Shown here: one piece after another, positions 16,995 to 24,639 of the stretch | Layout of the letters: each line of letters begins with the position of its first letter | How positions within the stretch are numbered: position 1 is the stretch's first letter | The notes under the pieces: model-generated | Databases searched by the model: none | Seen by the model: only the letters and a program-made list of their open reading frames with translations | Told to the model about the DNA's origin: nothing | Translations under genes and position numbers: made by a program | Assembly: GCA_031402435.1 (NCBI GenBank) | Contig: JANNSJ010000013.1 | Span: 1 to 64,000, forward strand | DNA: 64,000 bases | Direction: 5' to 3' | Source of the DNA: UBA11986 sp031402435 | Lineage (GTDB): Bacteria > Bacteroidota > Ignavibacteria > UBA10030 > UBA6906

Positions 16995-18439
16995 CTGCGC
17001 AGGAGTTTTCTCATGAACTGAACGTCAGGCTTCCGACCAATGTACAATGCCGATTGCAGTGCAGCCTGATTCAAATACATCTCTGTTCCATGAATGATTT
17101 TCGCCCCGACACTCTTCGCGTCGCGTAAGAGCCTCGTCATCGGAGGGTTGTAGACGGCATCGAAGACTACTTTCTTTTTCAAGATTGATTTGGATACCGG
17201 AGATTCATCGACTTGCGGCAACATCCCCACGGACGTTGCATTGGCGAGTATATCAAACTGAACCTTCTTGAGAGCATTCCAGTTGACGAACTCAAGTCCG
17301 AACTCGTCGGCCAATTGCCGGGCTTTTGCAGATGACCTGTTTGCAATAATCACTTGAGCGCCACGCTGCTTCGCTTCGTACGCTATGGCCCTGCCTGCTC
17401 CACCCGCGCCAAGAATCAACATTCGTTTCCCTTTCACATTAGTAACGGCCTCAATAGCGTCAAGGGCTCCCGGTGCATCGCTATTTGTGCCAACGAGTTT
17501 CCTGTCTCCTCGAATGACTGTATTCACCGCTCCGATTGCTTTCGCGGCGGAGTCAACCCGATCAAGATACTTCATGACGTTTTGCTTGTGCGGAATTGTT
17601 ACACTAAAACCTTCAATGTGTGGAACGATGCGACGCATGAACTTCTCAATATCCTTGGTCTGAAACTTGCAGTAGACAGCATTCTTCTTCGCAGCTTGAA
17701 AGAGTGGATTGTGAATGAAAACACCTTTGCTCTGTTTAAGAGGATTCCCAACCACGCCGAACACCTTTGTCTTGGCATTAAGCTTGTCCGCACGATACAG
17801 TTCTTTGAGTTGGCGTCCGGGGATTTGCCCCGGCGCAGCGCTCTTGCCATCCTCGGTCGATGCATACGTTCCCCAACCGCCGAACTTCTTATAGAGAACC
17901 CGGCTCGGCTCACCGACATCTCCCAGTGCAATCGCCACAGCCTTACGCTTGTCCGCTGCTGCCTTCGCAAGGAAATCGAATGCGAGATGATTCTCGTACG
18001 CGTCGGTTGCTTCGTACGCCAGCTTGATAACATCGGCGCCGGTGGTATGAAGCGCTTTGTACAGCCGGTTGACGTCGAACAATGTTCCATCAATCAGATG
18101 ATGCGAGACAATAACTGCCGTTTCCTTCTTCCGCCGGACAAAATCTTCAATGATGCGCGGACTCGCGCTGAGTTCGATATCCACATACGTTGCTCCGTAG
18201 ACAGAAGCCAGATCAAGAATGCCGATCTGTTCGCGTTCGGCACCGTTGAACATCCCCCCTTCCCGCAACGGCCTGCAGGTTGCTATCGTGGGTTTGTCAG
18301 TTGAGGAAAGGAGCCAGGCAATGTTCGGCCTCGTCATCATGTCAAGACGGAACTCAAACATGTCTGCATACGGTGAGGAGCCGGTAATCTGCTCCAGCGC
18401 TTCCTGCATTGATGGACCGGTGATAGAGACGATGATCAT
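16955..18439 (-). CDS. aroDE: Fused 3-dehydroquinate dehydratase (type I) / shikimate dehydrogenase
   Basis: 494-residue bifunctional enzyme for two consecutive shikimate steps. Residues about 1-215 are type I dehydroquinase: FEFRLDMM, catalytic His in VIVSHHLIDGT and Schiff-base Lys in ADVIKLAYEATD. Residues about 222-480 are shikimate dehydrogenase: VVGNPLKQSKGVFIHNP, catalytic Lys in IPHKQNVMKYLD, the glycine-rich NADP loop LGAGGAGRAIAYEA and ANRSSAKARQLADEF. The fusion is known from plants, chlamydiae and some bacteria. The start ATG overlaps the aroB stop (ATGA). The last residues (SPNPKSEFSNPKS) are repeat-derived and unlikely to be part of the fold. Confidence 0.95.
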   Translation of the reverse strand: MIIVSITGPSMQEALEQITGSSPYADMFEFRLDMMTRPNIAWLLSSTDKPTIATCRPLREGGMFNGAEREQIGILDLASVYGATYVDIELSASPRIIEDFVRRKKETAVIVSHHLIDGTLFDVNRLYKALHTTGADVIKLAYEATDAYENHLAFDFLAKAAADKRKAVAIALGDVGEPSRVLYKKFGGWGTYASTEDGKSAAPGQIPGRQLKELYRADKLNAKTKVFGVVGNPLKQSKGVFIHNPLFQAAKKNAVYCKFQTKDIEKFMRRIVPHIEGFSVTIPHKQNVMKYLDRVDSAAKAIGAVNTVIRGDRKLVGTNSDAPGALDAIEAVTNVKGKRMLILGAGGAGRAIAYEAKQRGAQVIIANRSSAKARQLADEFGLEFVNWNALKKVQFDILANATSVGMLPQVDESPVSKSILKKKVVFDAVYNPPMTRLLRDAKSVGAKIIHGTEMYLNQAALQSALYIGRKPDVQFMRKLLRSPNPKSEFSNPKS

Positions 18440-19515
18440 TGTATAAGGCGTTCGATGAATGGCGCAGCGACATCAATTCCAACAACTGAACATCCAATCC
18501 TTTGGAGAAGAACGAACTTCGGAGAAGACCCCGCAGATTTCTTATCGGCCGCGAGCGCTGAGAGGAATGCCTCCCGGTGTTTAAGTCGCGGAAATGACGT
18601 CGGCAACTTCAACGTCTTCATGAGACGCAGCAATCTCTCAAGGTCAGATGGACTGAGCAATCCCATGTCGCGAGCAATCCTCGACTCAGCCGCCAAACCA
18701 ATCGCAACTGCCTCACCATGGCGGAGTTTGTAATCGCTTGCACTTTCCACAGCGTGGCCGATGGTGTGTCCAAGGTTGAGCGCTTTGCGCAGACCGGACT
18801 CATGCTCATCCTTTTCGACAACTGCCGCTTTCAGTTGTATCGAACGACAAATGATCTCGGAGAGATCCGATTGATTTCTCTTTGTTATCTGTGGTGCTTT
18901 CTTCTCAAGAAGCTTGAAGAACGAAGCATCGAGGGAAGCGGCAATCTTCACCACTTCTGCCAGTCCGCACTTATACTCGCGATCAGGCAGTGTCCGCAAC
19001 ACGAGTGGATCAATGTAGACCGCGGCAGGCTGATGGAACGCTCCAATGAGGTTCTTGCCGAGAGGATGGTCAATGCCAACTTTTCCTCCCACACTACTAT
19101 CAACTTGTGCAAGCAACGTCGTCGGCACCTGGATGTACTTGATACCTCTGAGTACGGTTGCTGCAACGTAGCCGGCGATGTCGCCAACAACTCCGCCGCC
19201 AAGCGCAATGATAAGACTGTTACGCCGGACGCCGTGCTCAAGCAGTTGCGTGTACACCATGTTCACGAGATCGGCATTCTTCGAGTCCTCGCCTGCGGGA
19301 AAATCGATGATCCAGGCATCGATCTCCTTCTTGAGTAACGCACGGAGCAGATCCCAACCGTACCGCCTCTTCACATTCGAGTCGGTGATGATGAAGATTG
19401 ATGAGCCTCTCCATTCGCGTACGGTCGCTGTGGCGATGCTCGAGAAATAGCCGCGTTCGATCCTTACATCGTAGGAATGGGCGGATTGCCTGGTTGATAT
19501 GTTGATTGTTTTCAT
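18436..19515 (-). CDS. aroB: 3-dehydroquinate synthase
   Basis: NAD-dependent, metal-dependent cyclisation of DAHP to 3-dehydroquinate. 359 residues from the ATG at 19515. An upstream in-frame codon (19614) was rejected because the extra residues come from a palindromic repeat. Features: GGGVVGDIAGYVAATVLRGI, PTTLLAQVDSSVGGKVGID, the metal-binding ALNLGHTIGHAVE and RHGEAVAIGL. It is the first gene of the aro cluster and overlaps aroDE by four bases. The ribosome site is weak (GGCTCCTC). The 246-base gap to the divergent menG gene should hold both promoters and holds one palindromic repeat. Confidence 0.96.
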   Translation of the reverse strand: MKTINISTRQSAHSYDVRIERGYFSSIATATVREWRGSSIFIITDSNVKRRYGWDLLRALLKKEIDAWIIDFPAGEDSKNADLVNMVYTQLLEHGVRRNSLIIALGGGVVGDIAGYVAATVLRGIKYIQVPTTLLAQVDSSVGGKVGIDHPLGKNLIGAFHQPAAVYIDPLVLRTLPDREYKCGLAEVVKIAASLDASFFKLLEKKAPQITKRNQSDLSEIICRSIQLKAAVVEKDEHESGLRKALNLGHTIGHAVESASDYKLRHGEAVAIGLAAESRIARDMGLLSPSDLERLLRLMKTLKLPTSFPRLKHREAFLSALAADKKSAGSSPKFVLLQRIGCSVVGIDVAAPFIERLIQ

Positions 19516-19590
19516 GAGGAGCCGAACCAATCTACGCAAAGGTTCCCTGTCTCTCAAGCGCGGAATCAGATGTGCGCAGGCCAAGAATTC

Positions 19591-19678
19591 AACCGCAGAG
19601 GACGCGGAGCACACAGAGAAGACTACTTGCTTTTACTTCCCTTCATTCCTCGGCGTTCTCTGCGAGCTCTGCGGTTTG
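19591..19678. repeat. Palindromic repeat (CCGCAGAG family) between aroB and menG
   Basis: Left arm AACCGCAGAGGACGCGGAGC then acacagagaa; right arm cggcgttctctgcgagctctgcggttt. Imperfect inverted arms of about 28 bases around a pyrimidine-rich centre. Related to 14012-14081 and 23295-23369. Confidence 0.8.
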
Positions 19679-19761
19679 TTTTTTGGGAAACCAGAGATTT
19701 GAAACTCTCAATGGGTTTGTGTAGATTCGACGGGCAAAGTTCTAAAGAATCTTAAGACCTC

Positions 19762-20451
19762 ATGCAAAAACAGTACGTCCGTTCACTCTTTGATTCGATA
19801 GCGTACCGCTACGATCTGCTCAATCATGTGTTGAGTGGCGGGATTGATTTCTACTGGCGGCGGCGGGCGGTGGAGCATCTTGAAGATCTCCAGCCGAAAC
19901 GCATACTCGATGTTGCCACGGGAACAGCGGACTTTGCCATTGCCACGCTGCGATTGAAGCCGCAGGAAGTCATCGGCGTTGACATTGCAGAAGAGATGCT
20001 GAAACTGGGACGCGTGAAGCTGAAGAAGAAAGGCCTCGATTCAATCATCTCACTACACACCGGAGAGGCCGAGAAGTTGCAGTTCGAGACAAACTTCTTT
20101 GATGCAGCCATCGTTGCGTTCGGAGCGAGAAACTTTGAGAATCTGGAAGAAGGACTGACAGAGATGCATCGGGTGCTTCATCCTGGAGGAAAGATTGTCG
20201 TGCTGGAGTTCTCACGGCCGCGGCACTTCCCTTTCAAGCAACTCTATTTGTTTTACTTTCGCTCCATCCTACCGCTCATCGGACGGACAATCTCGAAGAA
20301 CAATGAAGCATACAAGTACCTCCCCGATACTGTCATGAAGTTTCCTGATGGCAACGAATTTCTCTCTATACTTCACAAGGTCGGCTTCAACAACTGCGGG
20401 GAGGAACGACTGACCTTCGGAATCGCCTCGATCTATGCGGGAGTGAAGTAG
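19762..20451 (+). CDS. ubiE: Demethylmenaquinone methyltransferase (UbiE/MenG family)
   Basis: 229-residue SAM-dependent C-methyltransferase that makes menaquinone from demethylmenaquinone. Motif I reads LDVATGTADFAIATL; further family features are SIAYRYDLLNHVLSGGIDFYW at the N-terminus (first 20 residues only: IAYRYDLLNHVLSG), AFGARNFENLEEGL and GGKIVVLEFSRP. Length and start agree with the family. It overlaps the next gene by one base (TAGTG). With the mqnD-like gene nearby, it suggests the cell respires with menaquinone. Confidence 0.94.
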   Translation: MQKQYVRSLFDSIAYRYDLLNHVLSGGIDFYWRRRAVEHLEDLQPKRILDVATGTADFAIATLRLKPQEVIGVDIAEEMLKLGRVKLKKKGLDSIISLHTGEAEKLQFETNFFDAAIVAFGARNFENLEEGLTEMHRVLHPGGKIVVLEFSRPRHFPFKQLYLFYFRSILPLIGRTISKNNEAYKYLPDTVMKFPDGNEFLSILHKVGFNNCGEERLTFGIASIYAGVK

Positions 20452-20897
20452 TGTATCACGAATTCAAACGGGACGGCCTCACGATCAGCACCGACCAATC
20501 GAAACTCGATATCGACATGATTCATGACTTCCTCTCCCATGCGTATTGGTCGGAGGAAATTCCCCGTGATCTCATCGAACGGGCCATCAAGCATTCACTC
20601 TGCTTCGGTGTATACAGCGACAAGCAGATTGGACTTGCGAGAGTGGTTACGGATTACACAACATTCGGCTACTTGTGCGATGTGTTCGTGCTCGAATCGT
20701 ATCGAGGAAAAGGCATCGGTACCTGGCTGATGGAATGCGTGATGTCGCACCCTGACCTGCAAGGGTTTCGCCGTTGGATTCTGCTGACACGAGATGCGCA
20801 CGCGCTGTACCGGAAGTTTGGATTCACTGATCTCAAGAATCCTGACCGATACATGGAGATTGGGATTCCTGATATCTACAAATCACGGCGCAAATAA
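20451..20897 (+). CDS. GNAT family N-acetyltransferase
   Basis: 148 residues, start GTG that shares its first base with the menG stop codon, so translation is probably coupled. The GNAT core is visible: IGLARVVTDYTTFGYLCDVF (strands 2-4) followed by the acetyl-CoA loop SYRGKGIGTWLMECVM, then ILLTRDAHALYRKFGF. Such small acetyltransferases act on amines or protein N-termini; the substrate here is unknown. It ends nine bases from the convergent mgtE gene, with no visible terminator. Confidence 0.9.
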   Translation: MYHEFKRDGLTISTDQSKLDIDMIHDFLSHAYWSEEIPRDLIERAIKHSLCFGVYSDKQIGLARVVTDYTTFGYLCDVFVLESYRGKGIGTWLMECVMSHPDLQGFRRWILLTRDAHALYRKFGFTDLKNPDRYMEIGIPDIYKSRRK

Positions 20898-20906
20898 AGA
20901 GAAGGA

Positions 20907-22331
20907 TTACAGCAGAGTCCCTGAAAGAATCATCACCGCCACACTGAAGTAGATGATCAATCCGGTAACATCAACGAGGGTTGCCACGAACGGAGCGGAT
21001 GATGTCGCAGGGTCGGCGCCGAAGCGCTTGAGCACAAACGGCAACATGGAACCGGCAAGCGATCCCCACATCACCACGCCGATGAGACTCAACCCGACAG
21101 TGAACGCAATGAGCAGCCAGTGATCTCCATAGATGTTTGAGAAGAGAGACCAGACCGTAATCCGCAGGAACCCGATCGCACCGAGAATCACGCCGAGCAG
21201 AAAGCCGGACACAAGCTCACGCCGCATCACCAGCCACCAACCCTTCAACGTTACTTCCCCCAACGCCATGGCACGGATGATCAGTGTTGCCGCCTGGGAT
21301 CCAGAGTTGCCTCCGCTGGAAATAATCAACGGGACAAACAACGCAAGCACAACCGCCTTTGCTATTTCATTCTCGAAGAACCCCATCGCCGTTGCAGTGA
21401 GCATTTCACCGAGGAACAGCACCACAAGCCATGTGGCGCGCTTCTTCACCATGCTCGTCAGCGGGATGGCCATGTACGGCTCATCGAGGGCTTCCACGCC
21501 GCCGAATTTCTGGATGTCTTCGGTATGTTCTTCTTCCGCAACCGTCAGCACATCGTCAATGGTAACAATGCCGACGAGATGGCCATCATCCGTTACGACC
21601 GGAAGGGCAACGCGGCTGTATTTGGAAAACGCACTGACAGCGGTTTCCTGGTCGTCGGTCGGGCGCAACGCGATGAAGTTCTCATTCATGAGGTCTGAGA
21701 CTTTCCTATCCAACGGGGACAGAAGAAACTCACGAATCCTGATGTCATCTATCAGCACACCATTCTCATCCACAACGTAAATGACATTAAGAGTCTCACT
21801 ATCCTTCCCCTTCTCTCTCACGAAGTCGAGTACTTCCTTCACAGCCCATTCCTTCCGAACGGCAATGTAATCCGGCGACATCAACCGGCCAACACTTCCC
21901 TCAGGGTAGCCCAACAAGTTCTGGGCGATCTTCCGCTCCTCGGGTGACAACAGCGCGATAACATCCTTTACGACCGCGCCGGGCAACTCCTCGAACAATG
22001 CCGTTCGGTCATCGGGATGCATCTCGTTAAGAATTGTCGCAACCTCCTCCTTGCCGAGAGCTTTCAGGAGTGCCGTTTGTGTATCAACATCGAGAAAGCC
22101 AAACGTTTCCGAGGCGACATTCTTGGGAAGGAGCCGGAAGAGAACAGCCTGGTCGCGTTCGGGCACGTCACCGATGAGCTCGGCAAGATCCGGCGGAAGG
22201 AAATCACCCAATACTTCCTTGAGCGTTGCAACGTCGCGCGATTGAATCAGGGCATCTATTTCAGGGAGAATGGACTTGCCGATCAAAGCTTGACTCAACA
22301 GGTTGGTCGAAGATTCTGAACAACGTACCAA
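20907..22331 (-). CDS. mgtE: Magnesium transporter MgtE
   Basis: 474-residue Mg2+ channel. An N-terminal superhelical domain (LPPDLAELIGDVPERDQAVL, MHPDDRTALFEELPG) is followed by two CBS domains (about 140-265; LMSPDYIAVRKEW, DLMNENFIALRPTDDQ, LVGIVTIDDVLTVAEEE) and a membrane domain of five helices with the family motif VPLIISSGGNSGSQAATLIIRA. These domains gate the pore by intracellular Mg2+. The start appears to be TTG; no ATG occurs in the first residues, so the true start is slightly uncertain. It is divergent from mqnD and convergent with the GNAT gene. Confidence 0.95.
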   Translation of the reverse strand: MVRCSESSTNLLSQALIGKSILPEIDALIQSRDVATLKEVLGDFLPPDLAELIGDVPERDQAVLFRLLPKNVASETFGFLDVDTQTALLKALGKEEVATILNEMHPDDRTALFEELPGAVVKDVIALLSPEERKIAQNLLGYPEGSVGRLMSPDYIAVRKEWAVKEVLDFVREKGKDSETLNVIYVVDENGVLIDDIRIREFLLSPLDRKVSDLMNENFIALRPTDDQETAVSAFSKYSRVALPVVTDDGHLVGIVTIDDVLTVAEEEHTEDIQKFGGVEALDEPYMAIPLTSMVKKRATWLVVLFLGEMLTATAMGFFENEIAKAVVLALFVPLIISSGGNSGSQAATLIIRAMALGEVTLKGWWLVMRRELVSGFLLGVILGAIGFLRITVWSLFSNIYGDHWLLIAFTVGLSLIGVVMWGSLAGSMLPFVLKRFGADPATSSAPFVATLVDVTGLIIYFSVAVMILSGTLL

Positions 22332-22428
22332 CGAATAGCGATGAAGTCAATACGAAAGTGTTTTTGTGCTCAACCTTTTTTCCGTATCTTGTCGTGAACA
22401 CATCCACTATTTTATCACGATAATTACC

Positions 22429-23265
22429 ATGACAGAAAGAACTATACGTGTGGGACACAGTCCCGACCCCGACGATGCATTCATGTTCTTCGGACTCGCC
22501 AGCGGCAAGGTAAAGCTGGACGGTATTACCATCGAGCATCAGCTTGAAGACATCCAGTCGCTGAATGAACGGGCAATGAAGGCCGAACTGGAAGTCACGG
22601 CAATCTCAGCACACGCCTTCCCGTACGTTGCAGACAAGTACTGGATCATGAAGACCGGAGCGAGCATGGGAGAAGGCTACGGACCGGTGATCATCTCACG
22701 CAAGTATAAGACCCTCGACGAGTTGAAAGGAAAAACCGTCGGCACTCCGGGCCCGCTGACAACGGCAACTCTCCTTTTCAAGACCTTCACCGAGGGAATC
22801 AAAAATCTCGACATGCCTTTTGACAAAATCATGGATGCAGTCGACAACGGATCAGTTGACGCGGGATTGTTAATCCATGAAGGACAAATCACTTACCAGT
22901 CGTTGGGCTACAACAAAGTGCTGGACTTCGGGGAGTTCTGGGAGGATGAAACCAATGGCCTCCCATTGCCACTAGGTCTTGATATTGTCCGGAAAGACCT
23001 GGGAGAAGAACTCGCACGCAAGCTCTCACAAGGGCTAAAAGAGAGCATCGCCTACGGCTACGCGCACCAGGATGAGTCCATTCCCTATGCAATGCAGTGG
23101 GGACGCGGAATTGACTACAAACTCGGCGAGAGGTTTGTGAAGATGTACGTCAGCGAACTTACAATCGATATGGGTGAGAAAGGAAAGAAAGCTCTTGAGC
23201 TTCTTTTCAAGAAGGGAAATGAAAAGGGGTTGATCCCCCGGATACCTGCAGTGGAACTCTACTAA
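22429..23265 (+). CDS. mqnD: Menaquinone biosynthesis protein, MqnD-like
   Basis: 278 residues from the ATG at 22429; an upstream in-frame start adds residues without family likeness. It resembles MqnD (1,4-dihydroxy-6-naphthoate synthase) of the futalosine pathway: GHSPDPDDAFMFFGLASGKV, YEVTAISAH-like EVTAISAHAFPYVADKY, GASMGEGYGPVIIS, GTPGPLTTATLLFK and DAGLLIHEGQITYQSLG. The periplasmic-binding-type fold makes automatic labels such as ABC substrate-binding protein possible, but there is no signal peptide. It fits with the nearby menG. No other futalosine genes are in the window. Confidence 0.85.
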   Translation: MTERTIRVGHSPDPDDAFMFFGLASGKVKLDGITIEHQLEDIQSLNERAMKAELEVTAISAHAFPYVADKYWIMKTGASMGEGYGPVIISRKYKTLDELKGKTVGTPGPLTTATLLFKTFTEGIKNLDMPFDKIMDAVDNGSVDAGLLIHEGQITYQSLGYNKVLDFGEFWEDETNGLPLPLGLDIVRKDLGEELARKLSQGLKESIAYGYAHQDESIPYAMQWGRGIDYKLGERFVKMYVSELTIDMGEKGKKALELLFKKGNEKGLIPRIPAVELY

Positions 23266-23294
23266 CCTTCCGAGCGTTCAAACCCAGGATACAT

Positions 23295-23369
23295 CACCGC
23301 AGAGTTCACAGAGAAACCACTACTAATCTTTCGATTCTTCTTTGTGAACTCAGCGTCCTCTGTGGATTA
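23295..23369. repeat. Palindromic repeat (CCGCAGAG family) between mqnD and the phosphoesterase gene
   Basis: Left arm CACCGCAGAGTTCACAGAGA; right arm gtgaactcagcgtcctctgtgga, imperfectly inverted. More diverged than the copy at 19591. Confidence 0.7.
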
Positions 23370-23390
23370 AATTAGCTGAGCCTATTGCAT

Positions 23391-24590
23391 ATGCGCTTCC
23401 TCCTTTTCTTTTCACTATGGTTTAGCGTTCTCGGTGTCGCGTACTTTTATGTTGGCAAGAGGCTGATCAAGGCAGTGCGCTTTGAGAAACGGAAGAAGCG
23501 TCTCGCCTGGTTTGTGATTGTAATTTGGTGGCTCACCCCGATTGTTCCGTTCATCCTTTTCTTCAGTGGTGTACAGAACACACTGATCGACCTTCTAACA
23601 TGGACAGGTTACATCGCTCTCGGATTGTTCTCGCTCGTCTTTACATTTGTGCTTCTTCGAGACATACTTCTGGGAATCGCGTTGATTGTCAGAAAGCTCT
23701 CCTCCCTGGTTCGACGAGCCTCAATTTCAACGCAAAACACTGATGTGTTCAACACCGAACGGCGACGGTTCCTGGTTCATTCAACAAACATGGGCATCGC
23801 AGGCGGTGCTGTGGTGTTGGCAGGATACGGATTGTACGAATCACACCGACGCGCGGACATCGAGGAAGTCGAAATCCCGCTTGCGAACTTGCCAACAGAA
23901 TTCGAGGGGTTCCGAATCGTGCAGTTCACGGACATTCATGTTGGCCCAACAATCAAGCGTCGGTTTGTTGAAGGCGTCGCGCAACAGCTCAGCGACCTCA
24001 AGGCGGACTGCATTGTGTTCACAGGCGACCTCGTTGATGGCTCAGTCCCATGGTTGCGCGATGATGTTGCACCACTCAAAGACCTCTCCGCACCACATGG
24101 AAAGTTCTTTGTTACCGGAAACCACGAATACTACTCCGGCGTGATGCCGTGGATTGAAGAGGCTGACAGGCTCGGGTTCACCGTTCTGATGAACGAACAC
24201 AGGATACTTGAACGAGGAAACGGACGGGTTGTGCTTGCAGGCGTAACGGACTACGGTGCAGGAGAGTTCTTCCAAGATCAGACTTCAAGCCCGGCAGCGG
24301 CGTTGGCCAATGCGCCAAGCGGACTTGTCCGGGTTCTTCTTGCTCATCAACCACGCAGTATCTTTGAAGCAGTGAAAGTTGGAGTTGACCTGCAGATTTC
24401 CGGCCACACACACGGCGGGCAGTTCTTTCCCTGGAACCATCTCGCAACGCTCAACCAGCCATACATCAAGGGACTCCACAAACACGAGAACACGTGGGTG
24501 TACGTGAGTCGTGGAACGGGCTACTGGGGCCCTCCCCTGCGGCTCGGCATACCACCGGAAATTTCTGTTGCGAAGTTGGTGAAAGGATAG
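23391..24590 (+). CDS. Membrane-anchored metallophosphoesterase (YaeI/YkuE-like)
   Basis: 399 residues from the ATG at 23391. Three hydrophobic segments lie in the first 105 residues (LLFFSLWFSVLGVAYFYVG, WFVIVIWWLTPIVPFILFF, IALGLFSLVFTFVLL), then a basic loop and a Tat-like or membrane stretch (RRRFLVHSTNMGIAGGAVVL). The calcineurin-like domain from about 160 has all metal motifs: FTDIHVGPT, FTGDLVDG, TGNHEYY and GHTHGGQFFPW. Relatives cleave UDP-diacylglucosamine or other phosphodiesters at the membrane; the substrate here is unknown. It is convergent with the kinase cluster and ends 49 bases from it. Confidence 0.9.
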   Translation: MRFLLFFSLWFSVLGVAYFYVGKRLIKAVRFEKRKKRLAWFVIVIWWLTPIVPFILFFSGVQNTLIDLLTWTGYIALGLFSLVFTFVLLRDILLGIALIVRKLSSLVRRASISTQNTDVFNTERRRFLVHSTNMGIAGGAVVLAGYGLYESHRRADIEEVEIPLANLPTEFEGFRIVQFTDIHVGPTIKRRFVEGVAQQLSDLKADCIVFTGDLVDGSVPWLRDDVAPLKDLSAPHGKFFVTGNHEYYSGVMPWIEEADRLGFTVLMNEHRILERGNGRVVLAGVTDYGAGEFFQDQTSSPAAALANAPSGLVRVLLAHQPRSIFEAVKVGVDLQISGHTHGGQFFPWNHLATLNQPYIKGLHKHENTWVYVSRGTGYWGPPLRLGIPPEISVAKLVKG

Positions 24591-24639
24591 CGGGCTCGCA
24601 ACGAAATACATTGACGACTAGTACAGCACAAACTCATCC

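Noticed and set aside
17354..18304. Long plus-strand frame opposite aroDE
   Set aside because: It is antisense to a clear bifunctional enzyme, has no recognisable family and reflects the codon pattern of the real gene. The same holds for long frames opposite radC (5860-6561) and the ABC ATPase (10145-10969).
19516..19614. N-terminal extension of AroB
   Set aside because: The extra residues are encoded partly by a palindromic repeat and do not resemble dehydroquinate synthase.
22332..22428. Promoters between mgtE and mqnD
   Set aside because: Some TTG.../TA... pairs exist on the plus strand but spacing or hexamers are poor, so none is reported.
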